A stretch of 64,000 nucleotides of DNA, taken from NCBI GenBank assembly GCA_037439785.1, contig JBBIVJ010000002.1:62001-126000 (forward strand), read 5' to 3'. The position numbers and the translations under genes were made by a program. The notes beneath the pieces are model-generated. The model was given only the letters and a program-made list of their open reading frames with translations. It made no database searches and was not told where the DNA came from. The DNA comes from DSVZ01 sp037439785 (GTDB lineage Bacteria; Verrucomicrobiota; Verrucomicrobiia; Limisphaerales; J093). This document shows, piece after piece, positions 17,776 through 25,194 of the stretch (position 1 is its first letter; the number at the start of each line of letters is the position of its first letter).

Positions 17776-17804
17776 TTGCCGGTGGGGTGGGGGACCGGTA
17801 CGCT
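17776..17804 (+). promoter_or_regulatory. Putative leaderless promoter of the beta-propeller gene
   Basis: TTGCCG (17776-17781), a 17-bp spacer and TACGCT (17799-17804) end seven bases before ATG 17812. There is no Shine-Dalgarno sequence between the -10 box and the start. Confidence 0.55.
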
Positions 17805-17811
17805 TTGCCCC

Positions 17812-19131
17812 ATGCATCCACTGCATTCCCTGACCGGGTTGGCTCTGCTGGCCGGGAGCCTGGCGCAGGCCGAGGACCTGCACTGGCCGCAGTTCCGCGG
17901 CCCGCGCGGGGACGGCCACACCACCTCGACCGGCCTGCCGTTGCACTGGGGCGAGTCCAGCAACGTGGTCTGGCAAACGGCCATCCCGGGCAAGGCCTGG
18001 GCCTCGCCCGTGATCTGGGGCGACCAAATCTGGCTGGCCAACGCCACCGAGGATGGCACCGAGTTGTCGGCCGTGTGCGTGGACCGGAACACCGGCCGGA
18101 TCGAGCGGGACCTGAAGCTCTTTCACGTCGAGAACCCCCAATTCTGTCACAAGTTCAACAGCTACGCCTCCCCCACGCCGGTGCTCGAGGAGGGCCGGCT
18201 TTACATCACCTTCGGCTCGCCGGGCACGGCGTGCGTGGACACGCGGACCGGCCAGAAGCTCTGGGAACGGCGGGATTTTGTCTGCAACCACTACCGCGGC
18301 GCCGGCTCCTCGCCCATCGTGTACGGGGACCTGTTGATCCTGCACTTCGACGGCAGCGATCGCCAGTACGTGGTGGCGCTGGACAAGCACACCGGCCGCA
18401 CGGTCTGGGAACGGCCGCGCTCGATTGACTTCCAGGACCTCGATGCCCAGGGCCGGCCGATGATCGAGGGCGACCTGCGCAAGGCCTTTGCCACACCGCA
18501 GGTGGCGGTGCTGGACGGCCGGCCCACGCTCCTGAGCCACGGCGCCAAGGCGCTGTATGCCTACGACCCGCTCACCGGCGAGGAATGGTGGCGCGTCGAG
18601 GAGCGCAACAACCACTCGGCCAGCACCCGGCCGGTGGTGGGGCAGGGGCTGGTCTTCGCGCCCAGCGGCTTCGCCAACGGGCAGTTGATGGCCATCCGCC
18701 CCGGCCGGCCGGGCGAGGTCATTGACGCCAACGCCCCGGCCCGGACGGACACGCAGTTGCAGGTGGTATGGATGACCCGTCGCGGGGTGCCCAAGAAGCC
18801 CTCGCTGGTGCTGGTGGGGGATTTGCTCTTTGGCGTCGAAGACGGCGGCGTGGCCACCTGCTGGGAAGCCCGGACCGGCCAGGTGGTCTGGAACGAACGG
18901 CTCGGCGGCAACTACTCGGCGTCGCTCCTGGCGGCGGAGGGGCGGGTGTATTGCTTCAGCGAGGAGGGCAAGACCACCGTCGTGGCCGCGGACACCCGCC
19001 TCTTCCAGAAGCTGGCGGAGAACCAGCTCGGCGACGGCTTCATGGCCTCGCCGGCGGTCTCCGGCCGCAGCCTCTTCCTGCGCAGCCGCACCAGGCTCTA
19101 CCGTATCGAGGCGCCTCCCACCGGCCGGTGA
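17812..19131 (+). CDS. Secreted PQQ-like beta-propeller repeat protein
   Basis: A 439-residue exported protein. The first 20 residues form a signal peptide with an AQA cleavage site before EDLHWPQFRG. The mature part is a PQQ-binding-like (quinoprotein dehydrogenase-type) beta-propeller: repeated blades end in Trp-rich motifs such as NTGRIERDLKL, RTGQKLWERRD, HTGRTVWERP, LTGEEWWRVEE and RTGQVVWNERL. WPQFRGPRGDGHT at the start is standard for the verrucomicrobial/planctomycetal family whose members are mostly uncharacterised. No dehydrogenase active site is evident, so it is more likely a scaffold or binding protein. ATG 17812 is set by the signal peptide and by the promoter. Confidence 0.85.
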   Translation: MHPLHSLTGLALLAGSLAQAEDLHWPQFRGPRGDGHTTSTGLPLHWGESSNVVWQTAIPGKAWASPVIWGDQIWLANATEDGTELSAVCVDRNTGRIERDLKLFHVENPQFCHKFNSYASPTPVLEEGRLYITFGSPGTACVDTRTGQKLWERRDFVCNHYRGAGSSPIVYGDLLILHFDGSDRQYVVALDKHTGRTVWERPRSIDFQDLDAQGRPMIEGDLRKAFATPQVAVLDGRPTLLSHGAKALYAYDPLTGEEWWRVEERNNHSASTRPVVGQGLVFAPSGFANGQLMAIRPGRPGEVIDANAPARTDTQLQVVWMTRRGVPKKPSLVLVGDLLFGVEDGGVATCWEARTGQVVWNERLGGNYSASLLAAEGRVYCFSEEGKTTVVAADTRLFQKLAENQLGDGFMASPAVSGRSLFLRSRTRLYRIEAPPTGR

Positions 19132-19235
19132 ACGGCGCCGCCCGCGCCCGGCGCAGCGGTCGTCGGCGTCAGCGACCCGGCTCGTCCTGGGAACACTCCG
19201 CGCAGACACCCCCGCCTTCCGTCCCTTGCCCGGCC

Positions 19236-20060
19236 ATGAACGCGAATCCTTCTTCCCCCGCTCCCGCCGGCGGCCGGCAGGCCGTCCTGACCGTGGTGTA
19301 CGGCACGCATGCCGAACGGCTGGACTTCACCTTCGCCAGTTTCGCGCAAAACCCCCATCTCGAACTGCACGCCTTCGTCCTGGGTGACCGCCTGCCCGCC
19401 CGGCAGGTGCCCGGCATCCGCTACCACCTGCGGGCGCCCGACCCGGCCTTCTCCCATCCGATGCGCGATGCGGACTTCCGCCGCTGGCTCTTCCTGGACG
19501 AGCTGGAGGTGGATTATGCGCTGGTGGTGGACGGCGGAGATGTGTTGTGTCTCCAGCCGCTCCCCCCCCTTCCCGACCTGCTTCGCGGAGCCTGTTTGGC
19601 CGGCTGCGTCGAGCACAAGGGCGGCCGGCACCTCGGCGGCGGGGCTTACACGACCAACTACCTCAACGCCGGCGTGACGTTCTGGAACGTGCCGGCGAGC
19701 CGGGAGCTGCGCCGGCAGGTGATCGAGCGGGGACGGACCCGCTTCCGCAACCTGGTGGACGATCAACTGGCCCTGAACGAAGTCATTCACGCTCGTTTCT
19801 TTGACCAGGTCACGATTTTGCCCTGCCACTACAACTACCGCGCCTCCCTCGGGCCCCGGCCGCGCGGCTGGGCGCGGACCTCCAGCCTGGACGGCATCCG
19901 CATTTATCACAACCGCCACTGGATCGAAGCGGCCCGGCGGCTGCGGCCGGTGCCGCCGTGCGCGGAACTGAGCCCCCTGGCGCCCGACCCCGGCCCGCTC
20001 CGCCCCTGGCAGCAACGGTGGCGACGCTTCCTGACCCGCTGGCGGAAGGAAGGGTACTGA
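19236..20060 (+). CDS. Glycosyltransferase-like protein (GT8-like)
   Basis: A 274-residue cytoplasmic protein resembling GT-A transferases of family 8. The core begins AVLTVVYGTHAERLDFTFAS, with a DGGDVLCLQPLPPL stretch where GT8 enzymes carry the metal-binding DxD, then TTNYLNAGVTFWNV, DDQLALNEVIHARF and the late CHYNYRASLG. The exact DxD is changed to DGGD, so activity is uncertain. Start ATG 19236 is after the beta-propeller gene, 104 bp downstream; a longer frame upstream has no homology. Substrate unknown. Confidence 0.65.
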   Translation: MNANPSSPAPAGGRQAVLTVVYGTHAERLDFTFASFAQNPHLELHAFVLGDRLPARQVPGIRYHLRAPDPAFSHPMRDADFRRWLFLDELEVDYALVVDGGDVLCLQPLPPLPDLLRGACLAGCVEHKGGRHLGGGAYTTNYLNAGVTFWNVPASRELRRQVIERGRTRFRNLVDDQLALNEVIHARFFDQVTILPCHYNYRASLGPRPRGWARTSSLDGIRIYHNRHWIEAARRLRPVPPCAELSPLAPDPGPLRPWQQRWRRFLTRWRKEGY

Positions 20061-20089
20061 AAGCGCGGCTTCCGGGCGACCGGGGAAAA

Positions 20090-20394
20090 GCGAAAGGCCG
20101 AAGGTCGAAGTCCGAAGCTCGAGGGATGGAAATGGGGAATCCAGGAGGGCAGGAACTGAGGTGGGGAAGCCCTTCCCCGCAGCCGCCGCGGTGACGCCGT
20201 GGACCGCCCTGCGCCGGATCACGCCGGCGGCAACCTGCCGCCTGCTTGCTCCCGGCAGCCCCGCGAGGACGCGGTCCCCTCAGACGCGGCCCCGGCTGGT
20301 CAGGGGAGGGGCGGCGTCTCCACCGACCCTGGCTGCCCCCGAAGGCCCAGACCCCAGACCCCAAACCCCAGACCCGAGATCCCAGACCCCAGAC
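20090..20394 (+). repeat. Composite intergenic repeat region B
   Basis: The 341-bp gap between two convergent genes has no likely gene. It holds five heptads of consensus NYCGAAG (20090-20124), a block ending GGAGGGCAGGAA (20144-20155), GCAGCCGCCGCGG with a TGACGCCGTGGA continuation (20179-20203), a relative of the GGGTCGGCGTCCCC hairpin element (20305-20330), and seven heptads of consensus CCCAGAC (20346-20394). The first four block types occur in the same order and orientation in region A (2631-3140), pointing to a common ancestral element. Confidence 0.75.
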
Positions 20395-20401
20395 CCGCAC
20401 C

Positions 20402-21424
20402 TCAGCTTCGCCGTCGGCGCTGGGTGAGCACCGCGGCCACGATGATGACGCCGGTGAGCATGAGGCGGCTGGCCTCGGGCACGGCATTGATGCTCAAAAT
20501 TTTCTCCAGGTAGCCGATGGTGAGCGTGCCCAGCAGGGTCAGGCCGATGCCCCCCCGGCCGCCGGTCAAGGGGGTGCCGCCGATGACCACGATGGCGATG
20601 GCGGTCAGCTCGTAGCCGGCGCCCGCTTCGGGGTCGCCCTGCTGCTCCTGGGCGGCCTGGCAGATGCCGGCCACTGCCGCCAGCAGCCCGCTGGCCGCGT
20701 AGGCCAGCACCTTGGTCCGCACCACCGGCACGCCCGAGAGCCGGGCCGCCTCCTCGTTGCCGCCGATGGCGTAGAGTTCCCGCCCCCAGCGGTGTCGCGC
20801 CAGCAACAGCCAGGTCAGCAACGCGCACGCCACAAAGATCACCGTCACCACCGAGAGGTTGTCGCCCAGGATGCGGCTGTCGATGAACCGGAACACCCCC
20901 GGCACCGGCACGTAGCCGTAACTGCCGTCCGGGTTGCGCACCGCGGTCGAGACCTTCATGCCGCCGGACAGGGTCTTGGCCAGGCCGCGGGCGAAGACCA
21001 TCATCGCCAGCGTGGCGATGAAGGGCTGGAGGCGGAAACCGGCGGTGAGGCCGCCCGCCACCCCGCCGCACAATGCCCCCAGCGCCAGGCACACCGGCAC
21101 GGCCAGCGCCGGAGTCCAGCCCTGGTGGATGCTCAGCAGCGAAAAGCTCACCGCCACCAGCGCCAGCACGCTGCCCACCGCCAGGTCAATGCCGCCGCTG
21201 ATGATCACCAGCGTCATGCCACACGCCAGGATGCCGAAGACCGACGCCTGCCGGAGCGCGTCGCGGTGAGTACCGGCCTTGAAGAAGGCCCCCTCGGCGT
21301 GAAACACGCAGCCCAGTACCAGTACCAGCACCAGCGCCAGGAACGCCCGGCTGGCGGGATTGGCCCACCACCGGCCCACCCCGCCCCGGCGGGTGACTTT
21401 CGCCGTGAGGCTTGCGAGGGTCAT
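20402..21424 (-). CDS. Sugar ABC transporter permease (RbsC/BPD_transp_2 family)
   Basis: Inner-membrane permease of 340 residues with about 8-10 hydrophobic segments, of the RbsC/XylH/MglC type. Characteristic stretches are FGILACGMTLVIISGGIDLAVGS, here read as two neighbouring blocks, and ELTAIAIVVIGGTPLTGGRGG, the coupling region. Start ATG 21424 overlaps the stop of the ATPase gene (ATGA), so the two are coupled. Natural substrates of the family are ribose, xylose, galactose or related monosaccharides. No periplasmic binding-protein gene is next to it. Confidence 0.92.
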   Translation of the reverse strand: MTLASLTAKVTRRGGVGRWWANPASRAFLALVLVLVLGCVFHAEGAFFKAGTHRDALRQASVFGILACGMTLVIISGGIDLAVGSVLALVAVSFSLLSIHQGWTPALAVPVCLALGALCGGVAGGLTAGFRLQPFIATLAMMVFARGLAKTLSGGMKVSTAVRNPDGSYGYVPVPGVFRFIDSRILGDNLSVVTVIFVACALLTWLLLARHRWGRELYAIGGNEEAARLSGVPVVRTKVLAYAASGLLAAVAGICQAAQEQQGDPEAGAGYELTAIAIVVIGGTPLTGGRGGIGLTLLGTLTIGYLEKILSINAVPEASRLMLTGVIIVAAVLTQRRRRS

Positions 21425-22956
21425 GTTCCTCCCATGGCGGCGGCGAGCACGCGTTCGGGCGTGGCCTCGGCGCGGTTGAAGTGCGCGGTCAGGCGCCCCC
21501 GATGCAGCACCACGATCCGGTCGCTCAGGGCCAGCAGCTCGGGCAGTTCGGAGCTGATGAGCAGGATGGCCAGGCCGCGTGCGGTCAGGTCGTGCAAGAG
21601 CTGGTAAATCTCGCGCTTGGCGCCCACGTCAATGCCGCGGGTCGGCTCGTCCAGCAGCAGCACCCGCGGCCGGGTCTGAAGCCATTTCATGAGCACCACC
21701 TTCTGCTGGTTGCCGCCCGAGAGGGCCTCCACCTCGAGGTCCAGCGACGCCGCCCGCAGCGCCAGCCGGGCGCCCAGTTCGCGGGTGACGGCCCGCTCGC
21801 GGGTTGGCTGCCGCCAGCCGCCCGGCGCCAGGTGCGGCAGGTCGGCCAGCGTGGTGTTGGCGATGATGGACAACGGCAGCACCAGCCCCGTGGTCTTGCG
21901 GTCGTTGGTCAACCAGGCCAGGCCCTGGTCAATGGCCCGGCGCGGGCCGGCGAGGTCCAGCGGCCGGCCGTCCAGCCAGACACGACCGCTCACCGCGCCG
22001 TGCCCCGCGCCGAACAGACCGGCAAACAGGTCGCTGGCGCCCGAGCCCTGCAACCCCGCCACGCCCAGGATTTCGCCCGCGTGCGCCTGCAGCGACACCT
22101 CCCGGACCACCGCCCGGCCGCCGCGCCAGACCGAAAACTCCTCCACGAGCAACCGCTCGGGACCCGGTTGCGCGGCGTGGCGGGGGAATTGTTCCTCGAC
22201 CTCCCGGCCGACCATCCAATTCAGCAAGCGGGCGGGGGGCAACTCCGCTGCGGGCGCGGTGCCCACGTGCTCACCGTCCCGCAACACGCAAAGGCGGTCG
22301 GCGATGCGGCCGATTTCCTCCATCTTGTGGGTGATGTACACCACGGCGCGGCCGCGGGCCTTGAGGTCGGCGATCAGGCGGAAGAGCTTTTCCACCTCCG
22401 GCGCGTTGAGGGCGCTGGTGGGCTCGTCCATGACGATCACCCGCGCGTCGCGCGCCAGGGCCTTGGCGATCTCGGTCAATTGCTGCTGGGCCAGGGGCAG
22501 GTCCTTGACCCGCCGGACCACGTCCAGGTCCAGCCCCAGTTGTTCGAGCAGCCGGCGCGCGGCCTCGCGCTGGGCGGTGCCGTCCACAAACCCGTATCGC
22601 GTCCGCGGGCGGCCGAGGAAGATGTTGTCGGCCACACTCAGGGTGGGCACCAGCGACAGCTCCTGGAAGATGATGGCCACGCCCAGCGCCGCGGCCTCGA
22701 GCGGCGAACGCGGTCGGACCGGGCGGCCGGCAATCTCGATGGTCCCCTCGAAGTCGGTGTGCACGCCGCCGAGGATTTTGATGAGCGTGCTCTTGCCGGC
22801 GCCGTTTTCGCCGGCCAGCACCAGCACCTCGCCGGCGAACAGGTCCAGGTCCACCCCGCGCAGCACCGTCACCGGGCCGAAGCGCTTGCCGATGCCGCGC
22901 AGGCGGACCAGCGGAGTGGCGGCAGGGGGGGCAGCGGCGGCGGGGAGGGCGGCCAT
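21421..22956 (-). CDS. Sugar ABC transporter ATP-binding protein (two ABC domains)
   Basis: RbsA/MglA/AraG-type ATPase (511 residues) with two tandem ABC domains. Domain 1 has Walker A GENGAGKSTLIKIL, signature LPLAQQQLTEIAKALA (degenerate LSGGQ) and Walker B VIVMDEPTSAL. Domain 2 has a degenerate Walker A (GVAGLQGSGASDLFAG) and a standard LSGGNQQKVVLMKWL with LLLDEPTRGIDVG. This asymmetry is normal for the family. ATG 22956 is chosen over a longer frame that would run through the Cys-rich gene. It powers the permease at 20402-21424. The operon is headed by the Gfo/Idh oxidoreductase gene. Confidence 0.93.
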   Translation of the reverse strand: MAALPAAAAPPAATPLVRLRGIGKRFGPVTVLRGVDLDLFAGEVLVLAGENGAGKSTLIKILGGVHTDFEGTIEIAGRPVRPRSPLEAAALGVAIIFQELSLVPTLSVADNIFLGRPRTRYGFVDGTAQREAARRLLEQLGLDLDVVRRVKDLPLAQQQLTEIAKALARDARVIVMDEPTSALNAPEVEKLFRLIADLKARGRAVVYITHKMEEIGRIADRLCVLRDGEHVGTAPAAELPPARLLNWMVGREVEEQFPRHAAQPGPERLLVEEFSVWRGGRAVVREVSLQAHAGEILGVAGLQGSGASDLFAGLFGAGHGAVSGRVWLDGRPLDLAGPRRAIDQGLAWLTNDRKTTGLVLPLSIIANTTLADLPHLAPGGWRQPTRERAVTRELGARLALRAASLDLEVEALSGGNQQKVVLMKWLQTRPRVLLLDEPTRGIDVGAKREIYQLLHDLTARGLAILLISSELPELLALSDRIVVLHRGRLTAHFNRAEATPERVLAAAMGGT

Positions 22957-22973
22957 GCGCGGGGCGGAGAACT

Positions 22974-23186
22974 TCAGGGCGCGGAAAGAGGCGGCGGCGC
23001 GTGGGCCGGCCGACCGTGCACGCGCGCGTAGGCACGGCAGAAAGGGCAGAGGCGGGTTTCCACGCGGCGGACCCAGGCAAAGGCCGCCCCGCGCTGGTGC
23101 CGCCGGGCGGAGCGGCAGACCGGGCAGTGCCGGCACACCGCCGCCAGGGCGCGGTCCAGGCGGGAAGGAGGCGGGGCGGGTTGCAT
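22974..23186 (-). CDS. Small cysteine-rich putative zinc-binding protein
   Basis: A 70-residue protein lying 29 bp after the oxidoreductase gene and 17 bp before the ABC ATPase gene on the same strand. It has a C-x2-C-x2-C cluster (CRHCPVC) and a second C-x2-C (CPFC), which together could form a small zinc ribbon; the rest is Arg/Ala-rich. The stop and the ATG start (23186) frame an open region with no overlap to either neighbour, supporting a real gene. It resembles short hypothetical proteins of verrucomicrobia from memory. Function is unknown; a regulator or a metal-binding adaptor is conceivable. Confidence 0.6.
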   Translation of the reverse strand: MQPAPPPSRLDRALAAVCRHCPVCRSARRHQRGAAFAWVRRVETRLCPFCRAYARVHGRPAHAPPPLSAP

Positions 23187-23215
23187 GGTGGCGGGACTTG
23201 CCGGGCCGGCGCAGC

Positions 23216-24457
23216 TCAGGCCTTGAGTTCGTGCAGCGGAAAATCCCAGGCCTCGGCCCGGCGCATCATTTCCTCCCAGGTCACTTCCTGGCCGGCATGG
23301 GCGGCGGTGCGGCCGAGGATGGTGGTGAGGTTCGAGCGCACGCTGGGGGCGACGGTGGGGTTGGTGAAATCGCCCTTCACGATGGCGTCGTAGAAGGCGG
23401 CGATGTTCCGCACCGCGCCGTCCTGGTAGAGGTTGCGCGAGTCGCCGTTGAAGGCGTCATCGCGGGTGCGCAGGGTGACCTTGCCGGCGTAGTGGGTGTC
23501 CACCGTGCCCTCGGTGCCGTAGGCGCGGCACAGGATATCGTCGTAGCCGTAGCCGAACTGCTTCGAGCTGAAGCTGGCCAGGACGTTGCCGGGGAACCAG
23601 AAGATCACCGCGAAGTGGTCCCAGCAGTTGCCCAGATACGGTCGGGCGCGGCCGCCGGTGCCGTAGGCCTTGAGGGGGGCGGTGTCGGTGAACCACGTGG
23701 CCACGTCCAGCGAGTGGATGTTCTGCTCGGTGATCACGTCGCCGGACAGCACGCGGTCAATGGCCCAGGCGCGCACGCGGGCCTCGGCGTCGCGCCGGCT
23801 CTTGCGAAACTCCTCGTCCATGCCCTGGAAGTACAGGTCACACTGGTAGCCGACGTCCAGCGAGACCAGCCGGCCGATCTGGCCGGCGTGGAGGCGGCGG
23901 GCCACCTCCTGGTAGGCCGGGTGAGCGCGGGTCTGGAAGTCCACCAGGAAGGCGAGCTTGTTGGCGGTGGCCTGGCGGCCGCTGGCCTCGATGCGCTGGC
24001 AGCCGGGCACGTCCACGGCCAGAGGCTTGGCCAGGTACACGTGCTTGCCCGCGGCCACGGCATCCGCCGCCTGCATGGGGTGGAAGTAGGGCGGGCTCTC
24101 GATGGCCACGGCGTCCAGGCCGGGTTGCTCGAGCAGCTTGCGGTAACCGTACAGCCCGCTGTACCGGTGGGCGGCCGGGACCTGGAACTGGTCGCCCGCG
24201 GCATGGGCGCGGTCGGCGAAGTAATCAAACACCCCGGCCAGCCGGTAGCCGCCGTGCTTGAGGAACAGGTCGGCAATCCAGCGGCCGCGCCCGCCGCAGC
24301 CGATGAGGCCGAGGTTGAGCCGGGGGCCGGCTTCCGCGGCGCGGGCGGCCGCCGGCAACAGGGACAGCCCCGCCGCCACGGCGGTCGAGCGGTGGAGGAA
24401 CTGACGGCGGGAAACCCGGCCAGCCGGGGGGGTGGAGGGAAGGGCGGCGTGCTTCAT
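23216..24457 (-). CDS. Gfo/Idh/MocA-family oxidoreductase, Tat-exported
   Basis: NAD(P)-dependent dehydrogenase-like protein of 413 residues, probably acting on sugars or inositols. A Tat signal begins SRRQFLHRSTAVAAG; after it the Rossmann fold has LGLIGCGGRGRWIAD. AGKHVYLAKPLAVDV is the family's catalytic EKP region, with the Glu replaced by Ala but the Lys kept. The C-terminal domain has the Gly/Asn-rich substrate region. ATG 24457 is set by the Tat signal. It is the first gene of a probable operon with the Cys-rich protein and the sugar ABC transporter, implying the transported sugar is oxidised outside the cytoplasm or that both serve one catabolic route. Confidence 0.88.
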   Translation of the reverse strand: MKHAALPSTPPAGRVSRRQFLHRSTAVAAGLSLLPAAARAAEAGPRLNLGLIGCGGRGRWIADLFLKHGGYRLAGVFDYFADRAHAAGDQFQVPAAHRYSGLYGYRKLLEQPGLDAVAIESPPYFHPMQAADAVAAGKHVYLAKPLAVDVPGCQRIEASGRQATANKLAFLVDFQTRAHPAYQEVARRLHAGQIGRLVSLDVGYQCDLYFQGMDEEFRKSRRDAEARVRAWAIDRVLSGDVITEQNIHSLDVATWFTDTAPLKAYGTGGRARPYLGNCWDHFAVIFWFPGNVLASFSSKQFGYGYDDILCRAYGTEGTVDTHYAGKVTLRTRDDAFNGDSRNLYQDGAVRNIAAFYDAIVKGDFTNPTVAPSVRSNLTTILGRTAAHAGQEVTWEEMMRRAEAWDFPLHELKA

Positions 24458-24463
24458 GGCGCG

Positions 24464-24492
24464 ATCAAATCCCGCGGCCGCGGGCCAGGCAA
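24464..24492 (-). promoter_or_regulatory. Promoter of the oxidoreductase/ABC operon with palindromic operator in the spacer
   Basis: On the minus strand TTGCCT (24492-24487), a 17-bp spacer and TTTGAT (24469-24464) end six bases before ATG 24457. The spacer contains the self-complementary 14-mer CCCGCGGCCGCGGG (24471-24484), an ideal position for a repressor to block polymerase. This is the best operator candidate of the window. Confidence 0.6.
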
Positions 24493-24553
24493 ACGGAAAG
24501 TCAGCACGCCGTGGTGGCCGGAGTTTCGGAGCGGTGCTGTCCCCTTTACCCGG

Positions 24554-24588
24554 CCCTCGACCTTCGACCTTCGACCTTCGACCTTTGC
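24554..24588 (+). repeat. Heptad repeat cluster D
   Basis: Five tandem 7-bp units: CCCTCGA, three copies of CCTTCGA, then CCTTTGC, between the divergent oxidoreductase and peroxiredoxin genes. The complement of CCTTCGA is TCGAAGG, the unit also present in regions B and C. Confidence 0.8.
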
Positions 24589-24628
24589 CCGGGCCTGTTT
24601 GTCCACCCCGCTTGCGCCGGCGGCCGGG

Positions 24629-24658
24629 CCGTGCACGTTGCACGGTCATGGACCGTGC
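24629..24658 (+). promoter_or_regulatory. Start-codon hairpin with competing upstream hairpin (peroxiredoxin gene)
   Basis: GCACGGTC (24640-24647) and GACCGTGC (24651-24658) are perfect complements around the ATG 24648-24650, so the start codon is the whole loop of an 8-bp hairpin. Upstream, CCGTGCA (24629-24635) pairs with TGCACGG (24639-24645) over a CGT loop and uses the same bases as the first stem; the two structures are mutually exclusive. The arrangement suggests translational control. Confidence 0.5.
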
Positions 24659-25148
24659 CCCGCATCCGCTCCGGCCCGGCGATCCGGCCCCCCAGTTCAG
24701 CGCCATGGCTCAGACCGGCGAGACCTATTCGCTCGACCGCCTGCGCGGCCGCTGGGTGGTGCTGTATTTTTACCCCAGGGACATCACGCCGGGCTGCACC
24801 GTCGAGGCCTGCGGCTTTCGCGACCGCTGGGAGGCCCTGCAGGCCGCCGGTGCCGTGGTGCTGGGCGTCAGCGCTGATTCGGTGGAGTCGCACCGGCGCT
24901 TCGCCCGCTGGTTCCGGCTGCCCTTCCCTCTGCTGGCCGACCCCGACCGGCGGGTCATCCGCGCCTACGGCGCCGGGCGACGACTGCCGCTGCTGGGCGG
25001 TCTGGGGCTGGGCACTCGGCGCATGACCTGCCTCATCGGGCCGGACGGACGCATCGCGGCGGTCTGGCCGCGCGTACGCGCCCGGGGCCACGCGGCGGAA
25101 GTCCTGGCCACCCTGCAACGGCTGACCGCTGCCGACCGGCCGGGGTGA
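24648..25148 (+). CDS. bcp: Thioredoxin-dependent peroxiredoxin (BCP type)
   Basis: Thiol peroxidase of the AhpC/TSA superfamily, 166 residues, reducing H2O2 and organic peroxides with thioredoxin. The peroxidatic motif is DITPGCTVEACGFRD, with peroxidatic Cys50 and a nearby Cys55 as in two-Cys BCPs. The N-terminus DPAPQFSAMAQTGETYSLDRL is that of the family. The ATG is at 24648, which lies inside a hairpin (see separate entry). Downstream, a GTG-initiated NDH-2 gene starts 46 bp later, and both may form a redox-linked unit. Confidence 0.93.
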   Translation: MDRAPHPLRPGDPAPQFSAMAQTGETYSLDRLRGRWVVLYFYPRDITPGCTVEACGFRDRWEALQAAGAVVLGVSADSVESHRRFARWFRLPFPLLADPDRRVIRAYGAGRRLPLLGGLGLGTRRMTCLIGPDGRIAAVWPRVRARGHAAEVLATLQRLTAADRPG

Positions 25149-25194
25149 GCGCGCTGCCGGTTGCGGCGGTGGACTTCGGCGACACCTTGCCCTT

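Noticed and set aside
20346..20394. CRISPR-like array of short repeats
   Set aside because: Units of 7 bp without spacers; a tandem repeat, not a CRISPR.
21689..24877. Plus-strand open frame of over 1000 codons across the ABC/oxidoreductase operon
   Set aside because: Same GC-rich artefact; opposite genes with intact family motifs.
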